Source: Ruminococcus sp.
GTDB lineage: Bacteria; Bacillota; Clostridia; Oscillospirales; Ruminococcaceae
DNA: 64,000 bases
Direction of reading: 5' to 3'
NCBI GenBank assembly: GCA_029062165.1
Contig: JAIDQQ010000024.1
Span: 186,001-250,000, forward strand
A program made the translations under genes and the position numbers. The notes beneath the pieces are model-generated. The model was not told the origin of the DNA. It made no database searches and was given only the letters and a program-made list of their open reading frames with translations. Shown one piece after another: positions 49,220 through 59,932 of the stretch. Numbering within the stretch: the first letter of the stretch is position 1; every line of letters starts with the position of its first letter.

Positions 49220-49412
49220 ATTGATTTCATGCGGAATTTTTATAAAATATCGGATAAGACAAAATATATTATACTATCTGTATTTTTTTATTTGTGCAAA
49301 ATGCTGAAATTACTTGTCAAAAATTACCAAACTTCAAAAAAAGTACTTTACTTTTCAGTGAAAACACAGTATAATATAGACAACTTAAAAAACAGTTTCG
49401 GAGGTGCGTTTT

Positions 49413-50279
49413 ATGAAAGCTAAATTAAATTATACTAAAAGAATAATTTCAACATTCGTTGCAATGATGGTATCGGCTGTATGTGCAAGCGTGCCGGTTA
49501 CGTCTTCGGGAAGTATTGAACCAGATTATAAAGAAATGGCTAATGAACTTATGATACTCGTAAACAATGCCAGAACAGATGCTGGTCTCAAACCGTTGCT
49601 TACAATCAGTTTTTTGAATGATTCCTCACAGATACGTGCAAGGGAATCAATATTCAGTTTCAGTCATAAAAGACCGTCATGGGACGGTAATGAAGAAAAT
49701 TTTGATACTGTAATTGATGATAATATGATTCCGTGGGAATTTGCCTATGAAAATCTCGCTAACGGTATGGATACTGTGGAAGCTACTTTCATGCAGTGGC
49801 AGAACTCTCCGAAACACTGGGCTGCTATGATGAATCCTGATATGCAGTACATGAGTGCCGGTGTTGCTTATGACCCGAACAGTGACCACGGCTGGTACTG
49901 GGAACAGATGTTTATAAGACTTCCTGACGATATATACGAGGGTATTCAGAACAATGACCCGAAAATTATGGAAGAGTTCCCTGTTTTCAGAGATACTAAC
50001 CTTGTTTATGACCCTGCCGGTCTTCATATAACACCAGTATCGAACGGCGATATCAATGGCGACGGTGCAGTTGATATATTTGACGTTGTTCTTCTTGAAA
50101 GATACCTCAATGGTGATGAGAGACTTAATACAGACCAGGTTGCAAGTGCTGATATAGTCGTTGATGGTGCGGTAACTGCTATGGACGTTGAATTTCTTAG
50201 AATGTATGTTCTCGGTGAAATTCCGGTACTTCAGCTTGATGTCGGTGTTGCACTCCGTACAATTCTCGGAAAGCAGTAA
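49413..50279 (+). CDS. Secreted CAP/SCP-domain protein with C-terminal type I dockerin
   Basis: Signal peptide; LVNNARTDAGLKPLL...HKRPSWDG...YENLANGMDTVEATFMQWQNSPKHWAAMMNPDMQY; dockerin GDINGDGAVDIFDVVLLERYLNG...ADIVVDGAVTAMDVEFLRMYVLG. Confidence 0.92.
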   Translation: MKAKLNYTKRIISTFVAMMVSAVCASVPVTSSGSIEPDYKEMANELMILVNNARTDAGLKPLLTISFLNDSSQIRARESIFSFSHKRPSWDGNEENFDTVIDDNMIPWEFAYENLANGMDTVEATFMQWQNSPKHWAAMMNPDMQYMSAGVAYDPNSDHGWYWEQMFIRLPDDIYEGIQNNDPKIMEEFPVFRDTNLVYDPAGLHITPVSNGDINGDGAVDIFDVVLLERYLNGDERLNTDQVASADIVVDGAVTAMDVEFLRMYVLGEIPVLQLDVGVALRTILGKQ

Positions 50280-50300
50280 TATATTTTCAAACAAAATAAG

Positions 50301-50328
50301 CGACTGTTTTTTTAAAACAGTCGTTTTT
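50301..50328 (+). terminator. Intrinsic terminator
   Basis: CGACTGTTTT ... AAAACAGTCG plus T5. Confidence 0.75.
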
Positions 50329-50426
50329 GTTTTGTGATAAATTTATGAATTTTTATATTGATTTTTATTAATAAATATGATATAATTAAGAAGTATTAAT
50401 TTTTTCATAACGAAAGGAGAATAAAT

Positions 50427-51341
50427 ATGCCTGAAATATGTCTTGCCGGTACAGGCGGTATGCTACCATTAAAGAACAGATTTCTTACAAGTCTTTATGC
50501 GGAATACAACGGAAAAGCTATACTTATAGATTGCGGTGAGTGTACACAGGTTGCACTCGCACAGCACGGAATCAAAATCAGCCGTATAGAAGTTATCCTG
50601 ATAACTCATAGTCACGCAGACCACATAACCGGACTTCCTGGCTTACTTCTGTCAATAGGAAACTGTTCACGTACAGAACCTCTTGATATATACGTTCCGG
50701 AGAGTGCCGTGAATATGATAAAAAATCTTATATCCGTATGCGGTATGTTACCGTATGAAGTTAATATACATATTCTTCCGGACAAAACCCCGACGGATTT
50801 CACGGCGGATAAAATAGATTCAATGCTTATGATTTCTACTATACCGCTTGCACATAGCGTAAACTGTATAGGCTATCGGCTTACACTTTCAAGAAAACCT
50901 GTATTCGCACCCGATAAGGCAAAAAGTCTTGATATTCCGGTTAAGTACTGGAAAATACTTCACAGTGGTACGTCGGTTACTCTCGACGACGGACGGACTT
51001 TCACACCGGAAGATGTCGTAAGGGAAAACAGACCGCCTGTTACTGTAACATATATTACCGATACATTACCCATACCGGAAATAACGGATTTCGCAAGAAA
51101 TTCTGACCTGTTCATATGTGAGGGTATGTACGGCGATATGACAAAAAAACAGTCTATGAACGATAAGGGACATATGCTTATGCAGGATGCCTGTAATATA
51201 GCTTCGGTGGCGGACGTAAAAAAACTATGGCTTACACATTACAGTCCGGCGGAATCTGAACCGGAAATATATTATGATACGCTCCGTGAAATTTTTCCGG
51301 AAGTTACTGTTTCACACGACGGCGAAAAAATAACTCTCTGA
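50427..51341 (+). CDS. rnz: Ribonuclease Z (metallo-beta-lactamase fold)
   Basis: LIDCGECTQVALAQHGIKISRIEVILITHSHADHITGLPGLL. Confidence 0.93.
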   Translation: MPEICLAGTGGMLPLKNRFLTSLYAEYNGKAILIDCGECTQVALAQHGIKISRIEVILITHSHADHITGLPGLLLSIGNCSRTEPLDIYVPESAVNMIKNLISVCGMLPYEVNIHILPDKTPTDFTADKIDSMLMISTIPLAHSVNCIGYRLTLSRKPVFAPDKAKSLDIPVKYWKILHSGTSVTLDDGRTFTPEDVVRENRPPVTVTYITDTLPIPEITDFARNSDLFICEGMYGDMTKKQSMNDKGHMLMQDACNIASVADVKKLWLTHYSPAESEPEIYYDTLREIFPEVTVSHDGEKITL

Positions 51342-51661
51342 TATATGCGGTTTGATGTTTAATAAACGTCATTATGACAAATAAATAATAAAAAAATTTG
51401 TCGTAATTAACAAATATATAAAAATTTCTGCAAATTCGATATAAAATATTGCAATTCTCTAATCAACGTGTTATAATATTTGTATAAGTTTAACAATGCG
51501 GAGTGTATGCCTGTAAGCACTTCACATTTTGCTTATCTGTGTTACCTTTATTTATTGATTTTTTGTAGAATAATTATTTTTTTATATAATATATATTACT
51601 GTAAGTATAAAATTGTTGAATATTAATAAAAAATGAATGATTATTTATGTCAAAAAAACGA

Positions 51662-51690
51662 TTGAAAAATAACTTTTAAGATGTTATAAT
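51662..51690 (+). promoter_or_regulatory. Putative sigma-A promoter (TTGAAA-N17-TATAAT) for the pilus operon
   Basis: Upstream of pilC. Confidence 0.65.
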
Positions 51691-51751
51691 TGTTATTATT
51701 AAGGTGGCATATTATCCATAACCTATAAAATTTATCTACGGAGGTGGTTCT

Positions 51752-52951
51752 ATGAAGAGTTTTTCCTATGTCGCACAGGACGCACGTGGCAGACAGCAGA
51801 AAGGCGTTATGAACGCTGAAAATGAACAGGAATTTCTTGAAAAGGCTAAAGAAAGAGGTCTCTACGTAAAAGACTTTAAGGAAAGCGATTCAACCAACAC
51901 AAAATCTATTTACAAGTTCAATACCAAAGAGCTTACATTCAACTGTCGTCAGCTGAGTGCTATGCTTACTTCCGGTCTTACACTTGTAAAGGCAATCGAC
52001 ATTCTCACCAAAGAACAGGAAAACGAAAAAGGTAAAGCTATCTGGCAGGACATCTATGAAAACGTCCAGAAAGGTGAATCTTTTTCTTCCGCTCTCGAAA
52101 TGCACGCAGGCTCATTTCCGGACTTCCTGATTTCAATGGTAGGAGCAGGTGAAAGCAGTGGTTCACTTGACGTAATCATGACCCGTATGGCAGACCATTA
52201 CAACAAGGAAGGCAAACTGAAAAATACTGTCAAAAGTGCTATGATGTATCCTATGATACTTCTTATACTTTGTGTAGTTATTGTTATCTTCCTGTTTGCC
52301 TTTATCATGCCTACATTTATAGCCATGTATGAAGACCCCGACGATATGCCCGCACTTACAAAATTTGTTGCCGGTATTTCAGATGTTATCATCAACAGGT
52401 GGTATATAATCATTGCAGTTGTGGCAGTACTCTTCTTCGGTATACAGTACGCACTGAAAGTACCGCATTTAAGGGTAAAAGTAGACCGACTACTTATTAA
52501 AGGTCCGGGGTTCGGTCCTCTTATGACAAAAATCTATACCGGACGTTTTGCACGTACACTTTCTTCACTCTATTCAAGCGGTATTCCTATGGTTGAATGT
52601 CTTGAAAGAGCGTCGGCAGTTCTCGGAAACTCCTACATTGACGAAAAGTTCCTTGAAGTAGTCGACGAGGTAAAACAGGGCGAAACACTTTCAAATGCTA
52701 TCACAAGGTCTGAAATTTTTGAAAATATGTTCTGTTCTATTCTTTACGTCGGCGAAGAATCAGGTGCGCTTGACTCTATTCTTGAGAAGACTTCTGACTA
52801 CTATGAAGAAGAATCTGATGCCGCTGTACAACGTCTTGTAAGTATGGTAGAGCCTTTACTGCTTATATTCATGGCTGTAATTATCGGTCTTGTTGTATGT
52901 GGTATATATCCTGCTCTCTACGGTTCATTCGATTCTATCGAAAACGAATAA
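51752..52951 (+). CDS. pilC: Type IV pilus inner-membrane platform PilC/GspF
   Basis: ELTFNCRQLSAMLTSGLTLVKAIDIL, GESSGSLDVIMTRMADHY. Confidence 0.94.
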   Translation: MKSFSYVAQDARGRQQKGVMNAENEQEFLEKAKERGLYVKDFKESDSTNTKSIYKFNTKELTFNCRQLSAMLTSGLTLVKAIDILTKEQENEKGKAIWQDIYENVQKGESFSSALEMHAGSFPDFLISMVGAGESSGSLDVIMTRMADHYNKEGKLKNTVKSAMMYPMILLILCVVIVIFLFAFIMPTFIAMYEDPDDMPALTKFVAGISDVIINRWYIIIAVVAVLFFGIQYALKVPHLRVKVDRLLIKGPGFGPLMTKIYTGRFARTLSSLYSSGIPMVECLERASAVLGNSYIDEKFLEVVDEVKQGETLSNAITRSEIFENMFCSILYVGEESGALDSILEKTSDYYEEESDAAVQRLVSMVEPLLLIFMAVIIGLVVCGIYPALYGSFDSIENE

Positions 52952-52972
52952 TTCACGAAAGGTGGAAAATAA

Positions 52973-54559
52973 ATGCTTTCATTTGATATTACTGACAGAA
53001 ATATACGAATAGTCAAAGCTTCGGAATCAGGCAACAAAATCAGAATCACCAAAGCCGCATCTCTCGACGTTGAAGAAGAACTTATTGTCAACGGTCATAT
53101 CAAGGATATTCCGAATGTTGCTACTCTTATAAACGGCGTTATCAAAAAGAACGGAATGCCCGACAAAGAGGCTATTGTAAGTATTTCCTCAAACCTCAAC
53201 ATTTTCAAGGAACTCAATGTTCCTAAGGTGAAACTCACCGAAATGCAGAAAACTGTTAAACAACAGTTACTTGCCGAATTAAGTCTTGACGATATATACA
53301 GTGTTTCATATACTATAGTAGGAGACGGCGAAAGCGACGACACATATAAGGTACTCGCCACAGCCTGCCCCTATGAAATCGTGAACAGTTACAGGGAAGT
53401 GTTTAAATACCTTGGTATTTCCCTTAAATCTGTTATGATAGGCTGTAACTGTATAACAAAAGTACTTCTTGCCGATACAAACATACAGTCAAAAATGCCG
53501 TTGCTTGCAGTACAGATTGACAATAACTTCGTTTCGCTCAACCTGTATGAAGCAAATCAGCTTTCATTCTCACGTTTCGCTTCGATAGACCCTGCTGATT
53601 ATGATTATTCGGAAGACTATGTTTTTGAAGCTGTAAATGAAAATATCTTCCGTATGTTGCAGTTCCACAGAAGCCGTAACACCGGTGAGACTATTGAAAA
53701 TATCGTATTCTATGGCGATACTCACGACTATGTAAGACTTACTGACGAACTTGAAAAACTTGACCTTAAAACAAGTCTTATAAAAGTACCTGGTATGATA
53801 TATGGTTCAGAAAGTCTTGAATTTTCATGGTATGCAAATGCTATCGGTGCTATGTTCAGACGTGATAAGGACATGGAAAAAATCAACCTCCTTGAAGGTG
53901 ATTTCAGTTCCGTTGTAAGAAGTAAAGGTGGCGGAAACGAAAAAGCCGGTGATATTGTAATGCTTATTGCTATTGCCGTGGCTGCTGTAGCCGTACTCGG
54001 TATATGGGGTATTCTCACAGTAAAGGATAACGGTATTCAGGACGATATTCAGGTATGTCAGGACTTTATAGACAATCCCGACACAGCAAATAAAATCAAA
54101 TATCTTACAAGGCTTGAAGAAATCAAGGAAAAAGTCGACGCATATAACACAATGATGTTAAATGCCCATGACGCTTTCTATTCACAGCCTGTCATAGACG
54201 GCGAAAAATATGACCTCGTTGAGCAGGTTCTTTCTGATACAGCAGAAGAACTCGGCGTATCAGGTGCAAAAGTAAAATCTCCCGATTATTCCGACGGTAC
54301 ATTTTCTTTCAGTGTTGAATATATAGCAAATGACGGTGCTTATGAAGAACTTCCGGTTGAATTCCTTAACAGATTACTTTCGGAGGGCGTTTTTGAAAAT
54401 GCCGGATACAGTGGTTACCGTCTTACAGTACGTGCTGAAAGTCAGGAAGCTGAACCGGTAACTTATGTTGAATTTGACGTAACTTTAAGAGTAGCCGGTG
54501 AACAAAGTGCTTATCACCCTGAAGAAGAAACTGAATCCGAAGAAGTAACAGCAGAATAA
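52973..54559 (+). CDS. pilM: PilM-like actin-fold protein fused to a PilN-like TM domain
   Basis: MLSFDITDRNIRIVKA..., Lys/Leu ATPase-fold region, then TM near residue 330 and periplasmic PilN-like domain. Confidence 0.78.
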   Translation: MLSFDITDRNIRIVKASESGNKIRITKAASLDVEEELIVNGHIKDIPNVATLINGVIKKNGMPDKEAIVSISSNLNIFKELNVPKVKLTEMQKTVKQQLLAELSLDDIYSVSYTIVGDGESDDTYKVLATACPYEIVNSYREVFKYLGISLKSVMIGCNCITKVLLADTNIQSKMPLLAVQIDNNFVSLNLYEANQLSFSRFASIDPADYDYSEDYVFEAVNENIFRMLQFHRSRNTGETIENIVFYGDTHDYVRLTDELEKLDLKTSLIKVPGMIYGSESLEFSWYANAIGAMFRRDKDMEKINLLEGDFSSVVRSKGGGNEKAGDIVMLIAIAVAAVAVLGIWGILTVKDNGIQDDIQVCQDFIDNPDTANKIKYLTRLEEIKEKVDAYNTMMLNAHDAFYSQPVIDGEKYDLVEQVLSDTAEELGVSGAKVKSPDYSDGTFSFSVEYIANDGAYEELPVEFLNRLLSEGVFENAGYSGYRLTVRAESQEAEPVTYVEFDVTLRVAGEQSAYHPEEETESEEVTAE

Positions 54560-54574
54560 GGAGGCTGATTTAAA

Positions 54575-55489
54575 ATGAAATTGAATTACAGAGACAAGGT
54601 AATACTTGGTATTCTGCTTGCGGTTGTCATTGCAATTGCCGGTTTCGTCGGTCTTATCAAACCTAAGAACGAGGAAATAAAGGAAGACGAGGCTTTACTT
54701 ATTGAAAAACAGGAAGAACAGGCAGACCTTGAAGCAAGAATTGCAAGAATTGAACCTCTTAAAAACAACATTGACGATACATACGAAGAAACAAGCAAAC
54801 TCATTGAAGATTTTATCCCGCTTTCAGAAATTGATACAGCTATGGAAGTTGACCAGTATATGCAACACTATGCAGAAGAATGCGGAGTACGTATTGATAA
54901 TCTTGAAATATCCGCAAACAAGGAATCGACAATTGATTATTACTATCTTGAATCAGACGGAATGCCCTCACAAAGTATGCGTGATTTGGCAGACCTTAAC
55001 GGCGATTACGCTGAACAGGACGCCAAAGACAATGCTGAAAGTAATTCTCTTTCACAGCGTAATGTTGAAACAATTATACAATCACAGTACGGCGTGAAAG
55101 TTACAGGTACAAGAGAAGCTCTCTGGAATTACCTTAAAGCTATTGAAGACCTTAAAAAGACAGTTATAGTAAATCAGGTAAGAATTGAAGATTATTCATT
55201 CGGTGCAGATAAACTCGAAAAAGAAGGCGGAAGTGTACAGACACCAGTTGAAGAAGAAACAACTCCAGACGAAAATACTGACCAGCCTGAAACAAATCCG
55301 GACGAAAATGCAGACCAGCCGGAAGAAGAAACTACTCCGGACGAAAATGCAGGTACAGAAACCGAAACTCCTGAACCGGCACAGGCTCCCGAAGCACTCA
55401 CTATAGACGACGCAAATACATCATCAATACAACTTGTAATCAGCTTATATTCAGTTTACGATATGCCTAAGCCGAATACCGAAGAATAA
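54575..55489 (+). CDS. pilO: PilO-like pilus assembly protein with acidic repeat tail
   Basis: Single N-terminal TM, coiled coil; tail EEETTPDENTDQPETNPDENADQPEEETTPDENAG. Confidence 0.7.
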   Translation: MKLNYRDKVILGILLAVVIAIAGFVGLIKPKNEEIKEDEALLIEKQEEQADLEARIARIEPLKNNIDDTYEETSKLIEDFIPLSEIDTAMEVDQYMQHYAEECGVRIDNLEISANKESTIDYYYLESDGMPSQSMRDLADLNGDYAEQDAKDNAESNSLSQRNVETIIQSQYGVKVTGTREALWNYLKAIEDLKKTVIVNQVRIEDYSFGADKLEKEGGSVQTPVEEETTPDENTDQPETNPDENADQPEEETTPDENAGTETETPEPAQAPEALTIDDANTSSIQLVISLYSVYDMPKPNTEE

Positions 55490-55522
55490 TTCACGCTTGG
55501 TTATTTGAAAGGCGGTAAATTT

Positions 55523-58306
55523 ATGAAAACTGATAAAAAACGAAGTTTCAGGGGTGCGGTACTTCTTACTGTTGTATCGGTAATGTCCCTCCTGATAATA
55601 TTTCTTACGAGTACCCTCGCACTTGCGACGGCTGCAAACAACAGGGCGCATAAATCATACTCATCATCTCAGGCAAGCTATACCGCAAGAGCTGCTATTG
55701 ACAGTATTCTGAAAGCTGCAAAAGATGACGAAAGTTTCAGAACAGCTATGGCTGGTCTTACAGCCGGAAACGGTTTTGATGTTGATGTTGATATGGAAGC
55801 ATCAGTAGCCGGTATAGGAAAAGTAGACAAGGCAAGAGTTGAATATGCCGGAAAAAAACAGTTCTATAATACAAAGTCTCAGGAATGGGAAGAAAGAGAT
55901 TTATTATTGATTTCTGCCGATGTTACTTCCGGCGGTGAGACAAAAACCGTAAATGCCTATGCTGTCAAGAACCCACCACAGCCAAGTGGTGGCGGTGGTG
56001 GTGGCGGTGGTTTCGTAACCGTCGGCACAGCTTCCACACCTGTAGGTACTGCCTCATATGGTGGTACATATCTTGGTATCGGTATGCATAAAGGTAACAG
56101 ATATTATTATGGCGATTATAGTCTGCCAACCGGTCAGATAGTAAGCCTTGACGACAAACTTTATCTCAATCTTAAGGACACAGACCAGGCAGGTTATCAG
56201 GATGTAGACGGAAACTATATTCCTAATAATCCGGAAAATGCAGATATTCTTGTAAAATTTGCATTCCCGAACCCGACTGTTATTGAAGCTCCGTCTGTTA
56301 TAAACGGTAGCCTTGACGTAACAACAAAGACAGAACTTTATTTTCCTACAAAGGGTTCAGGTATGTCAGTATGGGGAAATATGGTATTCACAAACAGCGA
56401 TTTCAGAGTATATTCCGAAACAGTAAACAATAATACTTCTGCTGAATATAAACAGGAAATCGCAAAATTCAGTGATATTCCGTATATTTATGTTGATTCA
56501 CTTATGGACTTTACTGTAGGATTTCCGGTTGGTTCGGCTGACCTTCCACTTAATATTTTCTGTGGTTCAATCAGCGGACCACCTAACGGAGACCTTGCTT
56601 TATATGCTGATATTTATTGTCAGGATAAAAACAAGACGTCATATCTTGGTTCAAGCGGTTCTACACCTGTTCTCCACGCATGGAGCAGTTCTGTTGTTAA
56701 TGGTACTGAAACATATCTTAGTTCAGTTACTTCCGGTAACTTCTATACAAAAGGTAATCTTGTAATAAACGGCGGAAACGGTCGTGGTGCAGATATTGAC
56801 GGTGACCTCGTTGTAGAAGGTGACCTTACTGTAAACGGAAGACTTAACGTAGGCGGAAGTGTTGTAGTCGGCGGTACTCTTATTGCAAATGAAGACATAA
56901 ATGTAGGAGCAGGTCACAGCATATGTGCCGACAATGCAACAGGTGCAAAAATCGAAATAAATTCAACAAAGAAAATGGCATCGAACGGCATTGACGAACT
57001 CTATGAGGAAAAACAAAGACCGGCAGGTTATTGTGTACTTGGTAAAAACATAAAAGTTAAGGAAAACGAATGGTATAGTTATTCTGTTTCTTATGCATGG
57101 CTTAAACCGGAGGCAATAACTAATTTTGGACTTACAGACACCGATGGTGATGGAATTATTGATGGTAATTTCCATGATTTCGGTGGTGCAGAAGTTGATA
57201 AATCCTTTGTATTAGAAGAAATACATGATAGTAGTAGTATAGGTGATGAAAGTACTGCAACAAAAGAATATCTTGAAACCTACTGGGAAAACAGAGACGA
57301 CGGAACAACAACAACAAATGAGGCTGATACTTATGATTCAGCTGGCTTTAAACATAACGGTGTAAATATAGCCGGTACTGATTTCTATAAGACCACTCAT
57401 AACAACGAACTTTTCCCACGTGAAGCAGAAAAAGTTGTAATTCTCGGATTTGAGGACGTTGACGGCGGTCATGACAGTGCAAAAATAGCAGATTCAAAAG
57501 TTCTTAAAACCGTTGATGAAATCGAACTTGACTATAATTTTAAAGAAGCTGTAAAGAATATTCCGGCTGACGGTAACTATCTTGCAGACGTAAACACAAA
57601 TGTCTATACATCAAGTAATCTTCCGGCAGAAATAACACAAAGCTGTACATTACAGGGTTCATTCAGTAAGGATATTGTTATCAAGGGAAGTACAAATGAT
57701 ATGTGGGTAAAACTTGATAACTTTACACTTACAGGCAGTGGATATAATTTGATTTATGATGATTCTGCTGCCGGTTGTGGTACTCTCAATGTTTTTGTTG
57801 AAAACACTGCAAATTTCCTCACTGGATGCAGTATGATTACAAAGACATATAAGGATTATTTCGATAGCAATACAACATTCCAGATAGTTACAAATGATGA
57901 CCTTATCCGTGCAGACGGCGGAGTAGTTGCACAGTGTCCGAAAATAAATGTCTATTCACCTGAAGCAGTATATAATCCGGACGGTACTATACAATCGCAA
58001 TCGCATTTTAATGTTGCTAACTCCGGTACTATTATTACCGCTGCTATTGAAGCTCCCGGAATGGAATTCAATATCTGTAATGCAACAAATGTAAGCAATA
58101 CGATTTACTATGACGGTATACCGGTACATAATGCACAGGGTGGTCAGAGAACTGTCGGTGTAATCGGTATTCTTAATGTTGAAAACGGTTCTATGCAGAA
58201 TGACTGGATATTCCTTTATACACCTAAGAGTGGTAGTTCTTCAAGCAGTAGCAGTAGTTCTTCAACGAGTACAGAATATACTGTAATGTACTATGACGGT
58301 TTTTAA
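55523..58306 (+). CDS. Very large PilX-like surface/minor-pilin protein
   Basis: N-terminus RGAVLLTVVSVMSLLIIFLTSTLALATAANNRAHKSYSSSQASYTARAAIDS; Gly8 tract; Ser-rich C-terminus. Confidence 0.7.
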   Translation: MKTDKKRSFRGAVLLTVVSVMSLLIIFLTSTLALATAANNRAHKSYSSSQASYTARAAIDSILKAAKDDESFRTAMAGLTAGNGFDVDVDMEASVAGIGKVDKARVEYAGKKQFYNTKSQEWEERDLLLISADVTSGGETKTVNAYAVKNPPQPSGGGGGGGGFVTVGTASTPVGTASYGGTYLGIGMHKGNRYYYGDYSLPTGQIVSLDDKLYLNLKDTDQAGYQDVDGNYIPNNPENADILVKFAFPNPTVIEAPSVINGSLDVTTKTELYFPTKGSGMSVWGNMVFTNSDFRVYSETVNNNTSAEYKQEIAKFSDIPYIYVDSLMDFTVGFPVGSADLPLNIFCGSISGPPNGDLALYADIYCQDKNKTSYLGSSGSTPVLHAWSSSVVNGTETYLSSVTSGNFYTKGNLVINGGNGRGADIDGDLVVEGDLTVNGRLNVGGSVVVGGTLIANEDINVGAGHSICADNATGAKIEINSTKKMASNGIDELYEEKQRPAGYCVLGKNIKVKENEWYSYSVSYAWLKPEAITNFGLTDTDGDGIIDGNFHDFGGAEVDKSFVLEEIHDSSSIGDESTATKEYLETYWENRDDGTTTTNEADTYDSAGFKHNGVNIAGTDFYKTTHNNELFPREAEKVVILGFEDVDGGHDSAKIADSKVLKTVDEIELDYNFKEAVKNIPADGNYLADVNTNVYTSSNLPAEITQSCTLQGSFSKDIVIKGSTNDMWVKLDNFTLTGSGYNLIYDDSAAGCGTLNVFVENTANFLTGCSMITKTYKDYFDSNTTFQIVTNDDLIRADGGVVAQCPKINVYSPEAVYNPDGTIQSQSHFNVANSGTIITAAIEAPGMEFNICNATNVSNTIYYDGIPVHNAQGGQRTVGVIGILNVENGSMQNDWIFLYTPKSGSSSSSSSSSSTSTEYTVMYYDGF

Positions 58307-58318
58307 GGAGGTGCTTTA

Positions 58319-58729
58319 ATGAATAACGAAAATAATAAAAAAGCACGTCATAAAAAACGTGGTATGACCCTTGTTGAAGTTATAATTTCAATTGCCGTAA
58401 TGGCGGTACTGGCACTTCTTCTGACTACTATCGGCGTTACTATTGACACCTATCGCAAGGACACCAAGGCAAGAACAGACAAAATAGCTGTTGAAGGTCC
58501 GGCGGCTGAAAGTCGTGACAAGGATAAGAACAACGGCAGAGGTAAACTTATTGACGAAGATTTTAAAATAACCGTAAGAAGAGCAGGCGGAACTTCCGTA
58601 GACGTTTCCGGTAAACTCTATTCCACAAGTGACGAACTTACTGATACAGGCACAATGGATTCAGACAACGAAAAAATTTATTCAGGAAATACCAGAGGAC
58701 ATTTCAAATTTATTGATGTTCCTAATTAA
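58319..58729 (+). CDS. Prepilin-type protein (class III N-terminal methylation motif)
   Basis: KKRGMTLVEVIISIAVMAVLALLLTTIG. Confidence 0.85.
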   Translation: MNNENNKKARHKKRGMTLVEVIISIAVMAVLALLLTTIGVTIDTYRKDTKARTDKIAVEGPAAESRDKDKNNGRGKLIDEDFKITVRRAGGTSVDVSGKLYSTSDELTDTGTMDSDNEKIYSGNTRGHFKFIDVPN

Positions 58730-58742
58730 AGGAGGCGTGAGC

Positions 58743-59867
58743 GTGAAAAACAAAAAAAATCCAAAGGGTTTTACACTCGTTGAACTGGTAGTTGTTATGG
58801 CAGTTTTCGGAATAATCATGCTCGGTGCTATGCAGTTTCTGAATCCTGTGAACCGTATGATGAAAGGTGCGTCGCTTCAGGAATCCAACTCCGCTACTGT
58901 CGATAACATAAAACGTTATTTTGAAAGTACTTTGCGTTATGCAAGTTCCGTATACGTATATAATGGTGACCTCAAGGAAACAGATTTAAGCGGTAATCCT
59001 TTTGTACTCGCCGGTACAGAAGAATCACGTCAGAAAGAAGCTGTTACAAATTTTGTAGACTACTATTTCAGGGATAAGGCTGACAGCAGTAATAATCCTA
59101 TAAAAGGTGAAGTTCGCCTTATGAAAATTGATAACGACAATGGTGGCAAGATTACTGAAAGCCTTTTCAATTTTGAAGCTGGCTATACTTATTATGACTG
59201 GAATCCAAGTACTAATTTATGGGATATTCCTGTTGTTGTACCACCGGCAAGTGTTACTATGACGAGCTTTGACCAGCCTGTTATAAACGACGTATATTAC
59301 AAGGACTATTCAGTATTTGCGACACTCGGCTATAATACTGTAAATGCCATTGGAGCAGGAGATGTTTCAGCACTTCCGGCTAAGGTAAGGGATGACCAGT
59401 ATTTCGGCAGAATAAATCCTGTTGAACATGACGACGGAGCAGGTAATCTTGTACCTTATCAATTTAATGACAATATGTTTTCATTCAGTTTTGTTACCTA
59501 TAAAAATGATACAGACGTATCAGGAAATTCACTGTATCACCATATTGTCGACGGAGACCATGTTTTTGGTTCACCATATTCGTCATCTAATGCAACTCTT
59601 GCACTCGTAAACATGAAAAGCGGTTTCTGTGACGGCTATAATACAAGTTTAAATAACCGCCCTGTAAGACGTAATGGTATAGGTAACGGCACTATTAATT
59701 ATACACCTACAACTCCGGTTGACGAAAAGGACGCAACAGGTGCTGCAGTCAAAGATACTAAATGGGATTATGAACCAATTGTTAAACCAAACTCATACAG
59801 AATTTATGACCCAGGCAACTTAGCAGGCGGAAACAATATATATATAATATATACACTTCCGAACTGA
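58743..59867 (+). CDS. Prepilin-type protein, long
   Basis: GTG start; KGFTLVELVVVMAVFGIIMLGAMQFL. Confidence 0.88.
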   Translation: MKNKKNPKGFTLVELVVVMAVFGIIMLGAMQFLNPVNRMMKGASLQESNSATVDNIKRYFESTLRYASSVYVYNGDLKETDLSGNPFVLAGTEESRQKEAVTNFVDYYFRDKADSSNNPIKGEVRLMKIDNDNGGKITESLFNFEAGYTYYDWNPSTNLWDIPVVVPPASVTMTSFDQPVINDVYYKDYSVFATLGYNTVNAIGAGDVSALPAKVRDDQYFGRINPVEHDDGAGNLVPYQFNDNMFSFSFVTYKNDTDVSGNSLYHHIVDGDHVFGSPYSSSNATLALVNMKSGFCDGYNTSLNNRPVRRNGIGNGTINYTPTTPVDEKDATGAAVKDTKWDYEPIVKPNSYRIYDPGNLAGGNNIYIIYTLPN

Positions 59868-59932
59868 TTCAGGAAATAAAAAACAGGCAGTAGTTTTCAA
59901 TACTGCTGCCTGTAATTATTTCTGATTTTATT

